Shown: positions 42,691 through 52,061, counted from the first letter of the stretch. The stretch: DNA of 64,000 nt from Pseudoluteimonas sp047602125 (GCA_047602125.1 JASGIB010000001.1:1674001-1738000); one strand, 5' to 3'. The notes: generated by a model from the sequence alone, not told the origin. Numbers and translations: made by a program.

Positions 42691-43326
42691 ATGAGCAATC
42701 CGTCTTCGCCGCCCAGGGACCAGCCCACCCCGTTCGATCGCGCCCGCTACCTGCTCGCCGCGCACCAGCCGCGGCAGCTGCCGCCCGATGGCGGTTTCGA
42801 AGTGGCCTTCGCCGGGCGTTCCAACGCCGGCAAGTCCAGCGCGCTCAATGCCTTGTGCCGGCAGGGCGCGCTCGCCCGCGTGTCCAAGACCCCGGGCCGC
42901 ACCCAGCAACTGGTGTATTTCGAGCTTCCCCAGTTCGAACAGAAGTATCTGGTCGACCTGCCCGGCTACGGTTACGCCAAGGTGCCGCAGGAACTGCAGG
43001 CGCACTGGCAGGCCTTCATCCGGACCTGGTTCCGCAAGCGCGAGGCGCTGCGCGGACTGGTGGTGGTGATGGACATCCGCCATCCGCTCAAGGACTACGA
43101 CCGGCAGATGCTCGGTTATGCGGCCGAACGCGAGATCCCGGCGCACGCGCTGCTGACCAAGGCCGACAAGCTTTCGCGCGGCGCGGCACTGAACACGGCG
43201 CAGGCGGTACGCATGGAACTGGCGCGCGCGTTCGGCGAAGGCATCGGCGTGCAGGCGTTCTCGGCCGAGGCCAGGACCGGCGTCGACGAGCTGCGCGCCG
43301 TGCTCGCGCGCTGGCTGGAGATCTGA
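42691..43326 (+). CDS. engB: ribosome biogenesis GTPase EngB (YsxC/YihA)
   Basis: A 211-residue GTPase needed for large-subunit assembly. P-loop GRSNAGKSS, the switch region KTPGRTQ, DLPGYGYA, and the guanine-binding TKADK (LLTKADKLS) are all intact. ATG at 42691 gives a normal-length N-terminus; the frame is open upstream across the cytochrome promoter. Divergent from cytochrome c4. Confidence 0.96.
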   Translation: MSNPSSPPRDQPTPFDRARYLLAAHQPRQLPPDGGFEVAFAGRSNAGKSSALNALCRQGALARVSKTPGRTQQLVYFELPQFEQKYLVDLPGYGYAKVPQELQAHWQAFIRTWFRKREALRGLVVVMDIRHPLKDYDRQMLGYAAEREIPAHALLTKADKLSRGAALNTAQAVRMELARAFGEGIGVQAFSAEARTGVDELRAVLARWLEI

Positions 43327-43351
43327 CGCCCGCGACAGGCCTTGCCCGCGG

Positions 43352-44227
43352 TCACCAGTGCGGTTCGATCGCGATCCCGTGCCGCTTCTCGGGCAGGTCG
43401 ACTTCCACGTGCAGGCGCGAACGCAGCACGGGGACCGCTTTCGCCATCGCCTGGACCAGCATCTGCCGTCGCGAGCGAGGCGTGCCGTCGTCGTCCTCGA
43501 CCAAGGCGATGCGGGTGCGGAAATCCGGCGACAGCAGTTCGAAGTAACGCAGCAGTTCGCGCCTCGAATACTCCTTCCAGTGGTGCCCGTGCGTGCAGTA
43601 GGCGAGGATTTCCTCGACGGCGATGCCGCCGCCGTCGCCGATGCCCCTGCGCATGCGCCGCCCGATCGCGCCGGCGGCATAGTAGTTCGGCGTGGTCACC
43701 ACGATCCGGCCACCGGGCGCCAGCAGGCGATGGAACTCGCGCCACATCGGGATCGGATTGAAGGTGATGTGCTCGATGATCTCGCCGAACAGGATCACGT
43801 CGAAGGCGCCGTCCGGCAGGTGCGAGAACGCGGTCGGGTGCTCGAGGTCGTCGTTGGCGACGAGTTCGATGCCGTGCGCAGCGGCGAGGCGGACGACGTT
43901 GGGCCGACGCAGCTGGGCGCCGAAGTCGCTGGCCGTGACCTGGTAGCCGTCCAGCGCGAACAGCAGCGCCTGGTGCAGCCAGTGCGCGCCGACATCGAGC
44001 ACGCGCGTCCCCTTCGCCTTGTCCCAGCGCGCGTCGAACCGCGCCTTGGTGTTGCGGAAACGCAGCCAATGCCCGCGCAGGTAGCCGTCGTCGGTGCCGC
44101 CACAGGCGGTGAAGTATGCGAGGTATTCGGCCAGCGTCATGCCCGCAAGGATGGCATGGCGGGGATCATCGGGCGTCGCCGCCGGGCATGCCCATGGACC
44201 CTTGTGCCCGGCGGGCGCGTGGCCCAT
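43352..44227 (-). CDS. class I SAM-dependent methyltransferase
   Basis: A protein of about 291 residues with a Rossmann methyltransferase core: RVLDVGAHWLHQALLFA (motif I), DVILFGEIIEHI (motif II, with the DVxxxGE-IEH pattern of ubiquinone/lipid-type enzymes) and LLAPGGRIVVTTPNYY. The substrate is unknown; the C-terminal region is helical. The start is uncertain among GTG 44245, ATG 44227 (with GAGGCGG upstream, chosen) and ATG 44140. It converges with engB and is divergent from gshA. Confidence 0.85.
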   Translation of the reverse strand: MGHAPAGHKGPWACPAATPDDPRHAILAGMTLAEYLAYFTACGGTDDGYLRGHWLRFRNTKARFDARWDKAKGTRVLDVGAHWLHQALLFALDGYQVTASDFGAQLRRPNVVRLAAAHGIELVANDDLEHPTAFSHLPDGAFDVILFGEIIEHITFNPIPMWREFHRLLAPGGRIVVTTPNYYAAGAIGRRMRRGIGDGGGIAVEEILAYCTHGHHWKEYSRRELLRYFELLSPDFRTRIALVEDDDGTPRSRRQMLVQAMAKAVPVLRSRLHVEVDLPEKRHGIAIEPHW

Positions 44228-44256
44228 ATCATCCGCCTCGACCACGCGAGCCGACC

Positions 44257-45636
44257 ATGTCCGGACCCAGCAGCGCCAGCGACACGCCGATCACCGACCG
44301 CCGGCAACTGGTCGAGGTGCTTGCGTCCGGCGAGAAGCCGCGCGACGCGTGGCGCATCGGCACCGAACACGAGAAGTTCGGTTTCCGCCTCGACGACCTG
44401 CGCCCGCCGGAATTCGACGGCGAACGCGGCATCGAGGCGTTGCTGAAGGGATTGACGCGCTTCGGCTGGCAGCCCTACGAGGAAAGCGTCGACGGCAAGC
44501 CCCCGCGCGTGATCGCGCTGACCCGCGGCATGGCCTCGGTGACGCTGGAACCGGCGGGACAGCTCGAACTCTCGGGCGCGCCGCTGGAAACCATCCACGA
44601 CACCTGCCGCGAAGTCGGCGGCCATTTGCGCGAAGTGCGTGAAGTCGCGGACGAGCTGCAACTCGGCTTCCTCGGCATGGGCTTCCAGCCGAAATGGAAA
44701 CGCGAGCAGATGCCGTGGATGCCCAAGGGCCGCTACCGGATCATGCGCGACTACATGCCGAAAGTCGGCAACCTCGGCCTCGACATGATGACCCGCACTT
44801 GCACGGTGCAGGTCAACCTCGATTACGCCAGCGAAGCGGACATGGTGAAGAAGTTCCGCGTCTCGCTCGCGCTGCAGCCGGTCGCGACCGCGCTGTTCGC
44901 CGATTCGCCGTTCGCCGACGGCCAGCCCAACGGCTACCTGTCGTATCGCTCGCACATCTGGACCGACACCGATCCCGATCGCACCGGCATGCTCGACTTC
45001 GTGTTCGAGGACGCCTTCGGCTACGAACGCTACGTCGACTACCTGCTCGACGTGCCGATGTACTTCTCGCACCGCAACGGCGAATACATCGACGCCAGCG
45101 GCAAGTCGTTCCGCAAGTTCCTGCGCGGCGAGCTCGACGTGCTGCGCGGAGAACTGCCGACGCTGCGCGACTGGAACGACCACATGACCACGGCGTTCCC
45201 CGAAGTCCGTCTGAAGAAATTCCTGGAGATGCGCGGCGCCGACGGCGGCCCCTGGAACCGCCTGTGCGCCTTGCCCGCGTTCTGGGTCGGGTTGCTGTAC
45301 GACGATGCCGCGCTCGACGCCGCGTGGGACCTGGTCAAGGATTTCTCGCTGGCGGAACGCAACGCATTGCGCGACGGCGTGCCGGAATCGGCGTTGAAGA
45401 CCCCGTTCCGCGGAGGCACGCTCAACGACCTCGCGCGCGAGGCGCTGAAGATCGCGCACGCCGGCCTGCGGCGCCGCGCGAAGGCCGACCACTGCGGCGT
45501 CGACGAAAGCGGGTTCCTCGAGCCGCTGCTGGAAATCGCCGCGGCCGGGCAGACCCCGGCCGAGCGCAAGCTGGAACTGTTCCACGGCGAATGGAACGGA
45601 AGCGTGGATCCCGTGTTCCGCCAGTTCGCGTACTGA
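44257..45636 (+). CDS. gshA: glutamate-cysteine ligase, plant/alphaproteobacterial type
   Basis: A 459-residue enzyme making gamma-glutamylcysteine, the first step of glutathione synthesis. It belongs to the class related to plant GSH1, shown by RIGTEHEKFGFR near residue 33, TLEPAGQLELSGAP, YMPKVGNLGLDMMTRTCTVQVNLDY and DVPMYFSHRNGEYID; the Escherichia coli-type family is different. This supports the glutathione-based formaldehyde pathway and glutaredoxin nearby. Confidence 0.96.
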   Translation: MSGPSSASDTPITDRRQLVEVLASGEKPRDAWRIGTEHEKFGFRLDDLRPPEFDGERGIEALLKGLTRFGWQPYEESVDGKPPRVIALTRGMASVTLEPAGQLELSGAPLETIHDTCREVGGHLREVREVADELQLGFLGMGFQPKWKREQMPWMPKGRYRIMRDYMPKVGNLGLDMMTRTCTVQVNLDYASEADMVKKFRVSLALQPVATALFADSPFADGQPNGYLSYRSHIWTDTDPDRTGMLDFVFEDAFGYERYVDYLLDVPMYFSHRNGEYIDASGKSFRKFLRGELDVLRGELPTLRDWNDHMTTAFPEVRLKKFLEMRGADGGPWNRLCALPAFWVGLLYDDAALDAAWDLVKDFSLAERNALRDGVPESALKTPFRGGTLNDLAREALKIAHAGLRRRAKADHCGVDESGFLEPLLEIAAAGQTPAERKLELFHGEWNGSVDPVFRQFAY

Positions 45637-45637
45637 C

Positions 45638-47305
45638 TCAGTATCGCGACGCCACCAGCGGCGCATCCGCCCACTGCCAGGCAAGCTTGTAGCGGCGTTC
45701 GCTGTCGGCGGCGCCGACCACGTCGCCGAGCTTGCGTTGTGCCTGCGCGAGGCCGAACAGCGACCAGCCGTTCTCCGGATAGGTCTTGAGGTCCTGCCGA
45801 TAGGCTTCCGCCGCGCCGCGCGCATCGCCGGCCTCGAGCAGCGCCGCGCCGAGGTACCAGCGCGTCGGCAGCGGCCAATCCGCGGGTTCGTTGTAGTTGA
45901 GCTTGTCTTCGGCCGCGACCGCCTCGCGCAGGGCCACGATGCCCGAGCGATCCTGGCCCTGCGCGCGCAGCAGCTCGCCACGCAGCAGCGCGTCGGCCAC
46001 CCGCAGCAGGCCATCGGCATGGTTGATGTCGAGGAAGCTGATCTTCGCCGTGGCCGGGTCGATCGCGATCGCGTGCAGCGCGTCGAGTTCGCGTTGCGCC
46101 TGCGCGAAGTCGTTCGTGCGCGCATGGGCCATGCCGCGCGCGAAATGCCAGACCGCGGTGGGGAAGGGTAGCGGCGAGGGCGGTTCGGCCTGCGCCAGGA
46201 TCGCGTCCCATTCGCCGAAACGCACTTGGGTGAACAGCGGCGTGACCAGGAACAATTGCATCGCTTCCAGCGGCGGCACGCCCATCTTGTCGCGATCCGC
46301 GCGCTGCGCGGTCTGCTCGGCTGCGCGCAACGCCAGCGTGCGCGAGCCGGTGAGGCCGGCGGTCATCGTCGCGAAATGCCAGTTGTGCGGCACGTAGCCG
46401 AGCGGATAGACCCCGTTCGTGCCGCTGCAGAACGACAGGAAGGCCTTGTCCGCGGTGGTCGCGGCGAAATTGGTCAACGTCGCGTCGTGGTAGCGGCCCA
46501 GCCGGATGTAGGTATGCGCCGGCATGTGCACCAGGTGGCCGGAACCGGGCGCGAGCGCGGCCAATGCATCGGCGTAGGGTTCGGCGCGCTGCGGATCGGG
46601 CGACGCCTCGGTGGCGTGGATGTAGTAGTGCATCGCGCCGATGTGGCGCGGGTTGCGCGCGAGAACGCGTTCGAGCGCGGCGAGGATGCGTGGCGTGTAT
46701 TCGGTCTGCTGGCCCTGCGCGGTCCAGTAGGACCAGGGCGTGAGGTCCATCAGCGCTTCGGCGTACATCGTCGCCGCATCGTCGTCCCGGGGGAATTCGG
46801 CGACGATCCTGGCCATCGCCTCGGCATAGGCCTTGTCGAGCGACCCGCGGTCTGCCGGCGCGGGATCGGCATAGCGCGCCTGCAAGGCTTCGATCAGCGC
46901 GCGGTCGGCCGGCGTCGCGTGCGCGGCGAGCGCGGCGGCGCGTCGCGAATATTCGAAGGCCGGTTTGTTCGCTTCCGGCTGCATCGCCAGGTTGATGTTC
47001 GGGCCAAGCACCAGCGCCTGCCCCCACCAGCACATCGCGCAATCGGGATCGAGGCGCGCGGCTTCGGCGAATGAGCGCCCGGCGGCCTCGTGGTTGAAGC
47101 CGTATGCCATGCGCAGGCCCTGGTCGAAGTAGCGCTGCGCCGCTGGCGCCTTGCTGCCGATGTCGCGGTGCAGGTCGCCGAAGTCGTCGAACAGCTTCGG
47201 CGCGTCGGCCGGGGCGACGGCTGGTACGTCCGCCTGCGGTTGCGGCGCCTTGCACGCGCCGAGCAGGAGGGCGATCGCGACGACGGCGAAGGCATGGCGG
47301 CGCAT
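45638..47305 (-). CDS. tetratricopeptide-repeat lipoprotein
   Basis: A 555-residue lipoprotein: signal MRRHAFAVVAIALLLGAC with lipobox LGAC, then a helical, repeat-rich body. Visible segments are FDQGLRMAYGFNHEAAGRSFAEAARLDPDCAMCWWGQALVLGPNIN (the family hallmark), HYYIHATEASPDPQRAEPYADAL, and several TPR-like helices toward the C-terminus. The family is widespread in environmental proteobacteria, with no defined role. The start at 47305 follows the frame's only good signal; its stop codon lies one base from the convergent gshA stop. Confidence 0.88.
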   Translation of the reverse strand: MRRHAFAVVAIALLLGACKAPQPQADVPAVAPADAPKLFDDFGDLHRDIGSKAPAAQRYFDQGLRMAYGFNHEAAGRSFAEAARLDPDCAMCWWGQALVLGPNINLAMQPEANKPAFEYSRRAAALAAHATPADRALIEALQARYADPAPADRGSLDKAYAEAMARIVAEFPRDDDAATMYAEALMDLTPWSYWTAQGQQTEYTPRILAALERVLARNPRHIGAMHYYIHATEASPDPQRAEPYADALAALAPGSGHLVHMPAHTYIRLGRYHDATLTNFAATTADKAFLSFCSGTNGVYPLGYVPHNWHFATMTAGLTGSRTLALRAAEQTAQRADRDKMGVPPLEAMQLFLVTPLFTQVRFGEWDAILAQAEPPSPLPFPTAVWHFARGMAHARTNDFAQAQRELDALHAIAIDPATAKISFLDINHADGLLRVADALLRGELLRAQGQDRSGIVALREAVAAEDKLNYNEPADWPLPTRWYLGAALLEAGDARGAAEAYRQDLKTYPENGWSLFGLAQAQRKLGDVVGAADSERRYKLAWQWADAPLVASRY

Positions 47306-47450
47306 GGCGGTTCCCCTGGCGTGGATGCGATGGAATGAACGCGGGTTCGCGCGCAGGGCGGCCATGCCCGCGCGCGGGATGACGCGCCGCAGCGTGCCCG
47401 GGAACCGGCTTCGCCCTATACTCCCCGCCAGTATCGGACCGGATCGCCCC

Positions 47451-47735
47451 GTGCCGCATTCGCCGGAAGAAAAGAAGCGAGCCATCGCACGCCTGCGCCG
47501 CATCCGCGGACAGGTGGACGGGCTCGAGCGCGCGATCGCCGCGGGCAGCGACTGCGGCCCGGTGCTGCAGCAGATCGCCGCGTTGCGTGGCGCGGTGAAC
47601 GGGCTGATGGCCGGCATCCTCGACAGCCACCTGCGCGAGGAATTCACCCAGGTCGCGGTCGATCCGAAGATCAGAAAACAACACCAGGCGAGCATCGACG
47701 AAGTGATCGCGCTGGTCCGTTCCTATCTCAAGTGA
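47451..47735 (+). CDS. frmR: formaldehyde-responsive repressor FrmR
   Basis: A 94-residue CsoR/RcnR-family helical repressor, HSPEEKKRAIARLRRIRGQVDGLERAI at the N-terminus, with the sensor Cys near residue 35 (SDCGPVLQQIAALRGAVNGLM) and His near 60. In FrmR the Cys and the N-terminal Pro2 form a methylene bridge with formaldehyde, releasing DNA; the sequence here begins VPHS with Pro at position 2, in agreement. GTG start. First gene of the frm operon, 13 bases before frmA. Confidence 0.93.
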   Translation: MPHSPEEKKRAIARLRRIRGQVDGLERAIAAGSDCGPVLQQIAALRGAVNGLMAGILDSHLREEFTQVAVDPKIRKQHQASIDEVIALVRSYLK

Positions 47736-47748
47736 CGAGGAGTTCCCC

Positions 47749-48858
47749 ATGAAATCGCGCGCCGCCGTCGCCTTCGCCGCGGGCGAACCGCTGAAGATCG
47801 TCGAGATCGACGTCGCCCCGCCGAAGAAGGGCGAGGTGCTGGTGAAGATCACCCATACCGGCATCTGCCACACCGATGCGTTCACGCTCAGCGGCGACGA
47901 TCCGGAAGGCCTGTTCCCCTGCGTGCTCGGCCACGAAGGCGCGGGCGTGGTGGTCGAGGTCGGCGAGGGCGTGACGTCGGTGAAGCCCGGCGACCACGTG
48001 ATTCCGCTGTACACCGCCGAATGCGGCGAATGCCTGTTCTGCAAGTCGGGCAAGACGAATTTGTGCACCTCGGTGCGCGCGACGCAGGGCAAGGGCGTGA
48101 TGCCGGACGGGACCACGCGCTTCTCGTACGAAGGCCAGCCGCTGTACCACTACATGGGCTGCTCCACCTTCAGCGAATACACCGTCGTCGCCGAGGTCTC
48201 GCTGGCGAAGATCAATCCCGAGGCCAACCACGAACAGGTCTGCCTGCTCGGTTGCGGCGTCACCACCGGCCTGGGCGCGGTGAAGAACACCGCGAAGGTG
48301 GCCGAAGGCGATTCGGTCGCGGTGTTCGGTCTCGGCGGCATCGGCCTGGCGGTGATCCAGGGCGCGCGGCGGGCGAAGGCCGGGCGCATCATCGCCATCG
48401 ACACCAACCCGGACAAGTTCGACAAGGCGCGCGAGATGGGCGCCACCGACTTCGTCAACCCGAAGGATCACGACAAACCGGTGCAGCAGGTGATCGTCGA
48501 GATGACCGGCTGGGGTGTCGACCATTCCTTCGAATGCATCGGCAACGTCAACGTGATGCGCGCCGCGCTGGAATGCGCGCACCGCGGCTGGGGTCAGAGC
48601 GTGGTCATCGGCGTCGCCGGCGCGGGGCAGGAAATCTCCACGCGCCCGTTCCAGCTCGTCACCGGCCGCAAGTGGCTGGGCACCGCGTTCGGCGGGGTCA
48701 AGGGCCGTTCGCAATTGCCGGGCATGGTCGAGGACGCGATGCGCGGCGACATCCAGCTCGCGCCGTTCGTGACCCACACCATGCCGCTGGACGACATCAA
48801 CGAAGCGTTCGACCTGATGCACGAAGGCAAGTCGATCCGCAGCGTGGTCCATTACTGA
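47749..48858 (+). CDS. frmA: S-(hydroxymethyl)glutathione dehydrogenase / class III ADH
   Basis: A 369-residue zinc alcohol dehydrogenase. Catalytic zinc ligands lie in TGICHTDAFT and GHEGAG, structural zinc in CGECLFCKSGKTNLC, and the NAD fold is VFGLGGIGLAVIQ. The pair HTDAFTLSG and the full length are those of glutathione-dependent formaldehyde dehydrogenase, which oxidises S-hydroxymethylglutathione to S-formylglutathione and also reduces S-nitrosoglutathione. Strong RBS (GAGGAG) before the ATG. Confidence 0.97.
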   Translation: MKSRAAVAFAAGEPLKIVEIDVAPPKKGEVLVKITHTGICHTDAFTLSGDDPEGLFPCVLGHEGAGVVVEVGEGVTSVKPGDHVIPLYTAECGECLFCKSGKTNLCTSVRATQGKGVMPDGTTRFSYEGQPLYHYMGCSTFSEYTVVAEVSLAKINPEANHEQVCLLGCGVTTGLGAVKNTAKVAEGDSVAVFGLGGIGLAVIQGARRAKAGRIIAIDTNPDKFDKAREMGATDFVNPKDHDKPVQQVIVEMTGWGVDHSFECIGNVNVMRAALECAHRGWGQSVVIGVAGAGQEISTRPFQLVTGRKWLGTAFGGVKGRSQLPGMVEDAMRGDIQLAPFVTHTMPLDDINEAFDLMHEGKSIRSVVHY

Positions 48859-48865
48859 GCGCTTC

Positions 48866-49579
48866 GTGGCCGACTCCCGCACCGCCGGACGCATCGTGGC
48901 CCTCGCCGGCGCCAGCGGCCTGGTCGGGCGTTGCCTGCTCGAACGCCTCTGCGCCGATCCCGGCGTCGCGCGGGTGCATGCGCTGGTGCGGCGTGACCTG
49001 CCGGTGGCGCACGCGAAGCTCGATGCGCACCGTGTCGATTTCGCCGCGTTGCCGGCGCTGCCCGCCGTCGACGAGGTCTACCTCGCGCTTGGCACCACGA
49101 TCAAGGCCGCGGGTAGCCAAGCCGCGTTCCGCGCCATCGATTTCGACGCCAACCTCGCGGTCGCGCTCGCGGCGTTGGCGGCGGGCGCGAAGCGCTGCGG
49201 GCTGGTGAGCGCGATGAACGCGAACGCGCGTTCGACGCTGTTCTACAACCGCGTCAAGGGCGAACTCGAGGATGCGCTGGCGGCGCTGCCCTTCGACGCG
49301 CTGGTGGTCGCCCGGCCTTCGATGCTCGAAGGCGACCGCGAGGCGCTGGGGCAACCCGCGCGCCCGCTCGAACGCTGGGGCGCGCGCATCGAACGGGTGT
49401 TGCGCCCGCTGGTCCCGCGCAACCTGCGCGCGATCCCCGCGCGCGACGTGGCCGCGACCCTCGCCGACACCGTTCCCATCGCCCGCGGCCACGTATTGGT
49501 CGAATCCGCCGCGATGCAGGGCGCATCGTCCCGAACCCATCCCGCCGTGCACGAGCATGGCGTTTTCCCGGCCACTTGA
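48866..49579 (+). CDS. NAD(P)-binding Rossmann protein (HTATIP2-like)
   Basis: A 237-residue protein with an N-terminal dinucleotide fold, IVALAGASGLVGRCLLERL, followed by VDEVYLALGTTIKAAGSQAAFRAIDFD and a YNRVKGELEDAL segment carrying the Tyr-x-x-x-Lys pair. This is the NAD(P)H-binding family that includes human HTATIP2/TIP30. GTG start eight bases after frmA; its end overlaps the leader of gfa. Inside the formaldehyde operon its job is unknown: an accessory reductase is possible. Confidence 0.85.
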   Translation: MADSRTAGRIVALAGASGLVGRCLLERLCADPGVARVHALVRRDLPVAHAKLDAHRVDFAALPALPAVDEVYLALGTTIKAAGSQAAFRAIDFDANLAVALAALAAGAKRCGLVSAMNANARSTLFYNRVKGELEDALAALPFDALVVARPSMLEGDREALGQPARPLERWGARIERVLRPLVPRNLRAIPARDVAATLADTVPIARGHVLVESAAMQGASSRTHPAVHEHGVFPAT

Positions 49580-49590
49580 AGGAGACGAAC

Positions 49591-50163
49591 ATGAGCACCG
49601 TTTCGATCCATCCCTCCGTCGACGGAGGCGTGAAGAAGGGAGCAGCCGGTTTCGCCGGCGGCACGCTGCAATGCAATTGCGCCAGCGACAAGGTCGAGGT
49701 GAAGGTCGACTCCAACGTCGCCCACAACCACGCCTGCGGCTGCACCAAATGCTGGAAGCCGGAAGGCGCCGCGTTTTCGGTGGTCGGCGTGGTGCCGCGC
49801 GACAAGCTCAGCGTCACCGCCAACGAGGGAAAGCTCGGCATCGTCGACGAGAAGGCGACGATCCAGCGCCACGCCTGCAGGGATTGCGGCACGCACATGT
49901 ACGGACGCATCGAGAACAAGGACCATCCGTTCCACGGGCTGGACTTCATCCACGTCGAACTCTCGCCGCAGCAGGGCTGGGAGGAACCGCGCTTCGCAGC
50001 GTTCGTGTCCTCGATCATCGAGGGCGGTGGCGCGCGTCCCGAGCAGATGGATGGCGTGCGTGCGCGCCTGAACGAACTCGGCCTGACGCCCTACGATGCG
50101 CTCAACCCGCCGCTGATGGACGCGATTTCCGCGCACGTCGCCAAGCGCAACGGCGTGCTGTAG
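49591..50163 (+). CDS. gfa: S-(hydroxymethyl)glutathione synthase (Gfa)
   Basis: A 190-residue zinc protein of the glutathione-dependent formaldehyde-activating family. Zinc cysteines are visible: LQCNC near residue 30, HACGCTKCW near 50-58, and HACRDCGTHMYG near 95. It is described as accelerating condensation of formaldehyde with glutathione, feeding frmA. The ATG at 49591 has AAGGAG ten bases upstream; a nearer ATG at 49576 overlaps the preceding gene by four bases and is possible. Confidence 0.94.
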   Translation: MSTVSIHPSVDGGVKKGAAGFAGGTLQCNCASDKVEVKVDSNVAHNHACGCTKCWKPEGAAFSVVGVVPRDKLSVTANEGKLGIVDEKATIQRHACRDCGTHMYGRIENKDHPFHGLDFIHVELSPQQGWEEPRFAAFVSSIIEGGGARPEQMDGVRARLNELGLTPYDALNPPLMDAISAHVAKRNGVL

Positions 50164-50171
50164 GGCCGGGC

Positions 50172-51002
50172 GTGGAAAAAATCGAATCCCACGCCTGCTT
50201 CGGCGGGACGCAGGAAGTCTGGGCGCATCGTTCGCGCACGCTCGATTGCGACATGAAGTTCGGGCTGTTCCTGCCGCCGCAGGCGCAGGACGGCCCGGTG
50301 CCGGTGCTGTACTGGCTCTCGGGCCTGACCTGCAGCGAGCAGAACTTCATCACCAAGGCCGGCGCGCAGCGGTTCGCCGCCGAACACGGGATCGCCCTCG
50401 TCGCGCCGGACACCAGTCCGCGCGGCGACGATGTCGCCGACGCGGACGGCTACGACCTCGGCAAGGGCGCGGGTTTCTACGTCGATGCGACGCAGGCGCC
50501 GTGGTCCGCGCACTACCGGATGCACGACTACGTCGTCGACGAACTTCCCGGTTTGGTCGAAGCCGGTTTCGCGGTCACCGGCGCGCGCGCCATCAGCGGG
50601 CATTCGATGGGCGGGCATGGCGCGCTGACCATCGCACTGAAGCATCCGGGGCGTTACCGCAGCGTCTCGGCGTTCTCGCCGATCGTCGCGCCCTCACGCG
50701 TGCCCTGGGGCGAGAAGGCGTTCTCGGCCTATCTCGGCGACGACCGCGAGGCGTGGAAACGGTACGACGCATGCGAGCTGGTGGAATCGGCGGCCGAACG
50801 CCTGCCGATCCTCGTCGACCAGGGCGAGGCCGATGAATTCCTCGAAACGCAACTGCAGCCGCAGCGCCTGGTCGAAGCCTGCGCCGCGGCCGGGCATCCG
50901 CTGCAACTGCGGATGCAACCGGGCTACGACCACCGCTACTACTTCATCGCCAGCTTCATCGGCGAACACATAGCCCACCACGCCCGCGCACTGCGGGCGT
51001 AG
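50172..51002 (+). CDS. frmB: S-formylglutathione hydrolase
   Basis: A 276-residue serine esterase that hydrolyses S-formylglutathione to formate and glutathione, the last step of the pathway. The nucleophile is in GHSMGGHGALT, with LSGLTCSEQNFITKAG and PDTSPRGDD near the oxyanion region; the Asp is in VDQGEADEFL and the His in GYDHRYYF. GTG start eight bases after gfa. It ends the operon frmR-frmA-(NAD-binding)-gfa-frmB. Confidence 0.95.
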   Translation: MEKIESHACFGGTQEVWAHRSRTLDCDMKFGLFLPPQAQDGPVPVLYWLSGLTCSEQNFITKAGAQRFAAEHGIALVAPDTSPRGDDVADADGYDLGKGAGFYVDATQAPWSAHYRMHDYVVDELPGLVEAGFAVTGARAISGHSMGGHGALTIALKHPGRYRSVSAFSPIVAPSRVPWGEKAFSAYLGDDREAWKRYDACELVESAAERLPILVDQGEADEFLETQLQPQRLVEACAAAGHPLQLRMQPGYDHRYYFIASFIGEHIAHHARALRA

Positions 51003-51020
51003 CGGGCGTCGGGCGCGCGC

Positions 51021-51263
51021 TCAGTGCCTGCCGAGTTCGCGCCAGCTCTTCTCGGAAACGTCCACGTCGTGCTTCTTCGCCGCGGCGAGGACGCGCTTCC
51101 ACGCGGCATCGCGCTCGTCGTCGCTCACGCCTTCGACCTGGTCGAAGCGCGCGATGGCATTGCGCACGTGCGAGGCATCGTGGATCGGCAGCTTGTGTTC
51201 CTTCGGGAACGCGAAGGCGCTGTCGTCGAGTGCGTTGCGATGCCTGGCGTCGAGTTCGGCCAT
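51021..51263 (-). CDS. DUF6582 small protein
   Basis: An 80-residue soluble, acidic-basic mixed protein: MAELDARHRNALDDSAFAFPKEHKLPIHDASHVRNAIARFDQ, then a helical end KRVLAAAKKHDVDVSEKSW. The FAFPKEHKLPIHDASHVRNAIARF segment is typical of the DUF6582 family, seen in prophages and chromosomes, with no known function. A ribosome site GGAG is found upstream. Minus strand, first of a small group with the Dph6-like gene further up. Confidence 0.7.
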   Translation of the reverse strand: MAELDARHRNALDDSAFAFPKEHKLPIHDASHVRNAIARFDQVEGVSDDERDAAWKRVLAAAKKHDVDVSEKSWRELGRH

Positions 51264-51332
51264 GGAAGTGCTCCTGCGTGGGGAGCCGGCAGCCTGCGCC
51301 CGGTGGCGTGAAGCCGGGGCTCGCGAAGCTGT

Positions 51333-52013
51333 CTACGTAGCTGTTCCGGGCAGGAAATCGGTGTAGGCGAAGCGTCCGTCGCGCAATGCGGTTTCGCCGC
51401 GCTGCAGTGCGATCGCCGCGGAGAACATCGGTCCGGCGGACACGCAGGTATGGAATTCGCCGTTTTCGCCGCAGGGATCGATGTCCGCCGGAAGTTCGCG
51501 CAGAAAGGCCTCGTCGAACGCACGTCCCGCGAAACTTGCGTCCAGTTGCGTGGTGTCGACGCAGCACAGGTCGGCGCGCAGGCCGCCGTCGATCATGTCG
51601 CGCGCCAGCTTCGAGGTATCGCTGCCGAACAAGGGGAATAGCGGCGTCCATCCCAAGCGTGCGCACAGCGTTTCGCGGTACGCCCTGATGTCGGGGAGGA
51701 ACAGGTCGCCGAATGCGATCCAGTCGATCCCGGGCCAGCGTTTGCGTGCTTGCTTGAGCGCAGCCGCGAATCTGGCTTCGTAGACCGTGTTGTCCGCTCG
51801 CTGCGGAATCCGCGCCTCGAGCACCGGCAAGCCCGCTGCGGCCGCTTGCGCGTACAATACCTCGACGCGGATGCCCTGCATCGAAATGCGTTCGTAGCCT
51901 TCGGTGATCGTGGTGACCAGGCCGACGACCTCGATCTCGCCGCGCTGGCGCAAGGCGCGCAGCGTCCATGCGGCGTCCTTGCCGCCACTCCACGAAAGCA
52001 ATGCAGGCGTCAT
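51333..52013 (-). CDS. Dph6-like ATP-pyrophosphatase (diphthine-ammonia ligase family)
   Basis: A 226-residue N-type ATP-PPase: PP-loop LSWSGGKDAAWTL at the start, then GLVTTITEGYERISMQGIRVEVL and IAFGDLFLPDIRAYRE. Eukaryal and archaeal homologues amidate diphthine on EF-2; bacteria lack diphthamide, so the bacterial branch must have another, unknown, substrate. The C-terminal PCGENGEFHT motif is also conserved. Start MTPALLSW at 52013. Confidence 0.87.
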   Translation of the reverse strand: MTPALLSWSGGKDAAWTLRALRQRGEIEVVGLVTTITEGYERISMQGIRVEVLYAQAAAAGLPVLEARIPQRADNTVYEARFAAALKQARKRWPGIDWIAFGDLFLPDIRAYRETLCARLGWTPLFPLFGSDTSKLARDMIDGGLRADLCCVDTTQLDASFAGRAFDEAFLRELPADIDPCGENGEFHTCVSAGPMFSAAIALQRGETALRDGRFAYTDFLPGTAT

Positions 52014-52061
52014 GCCCGGGAAGGACGGCCGGACGGCCGCGGCATCCCGCCGAGGTCGCGG

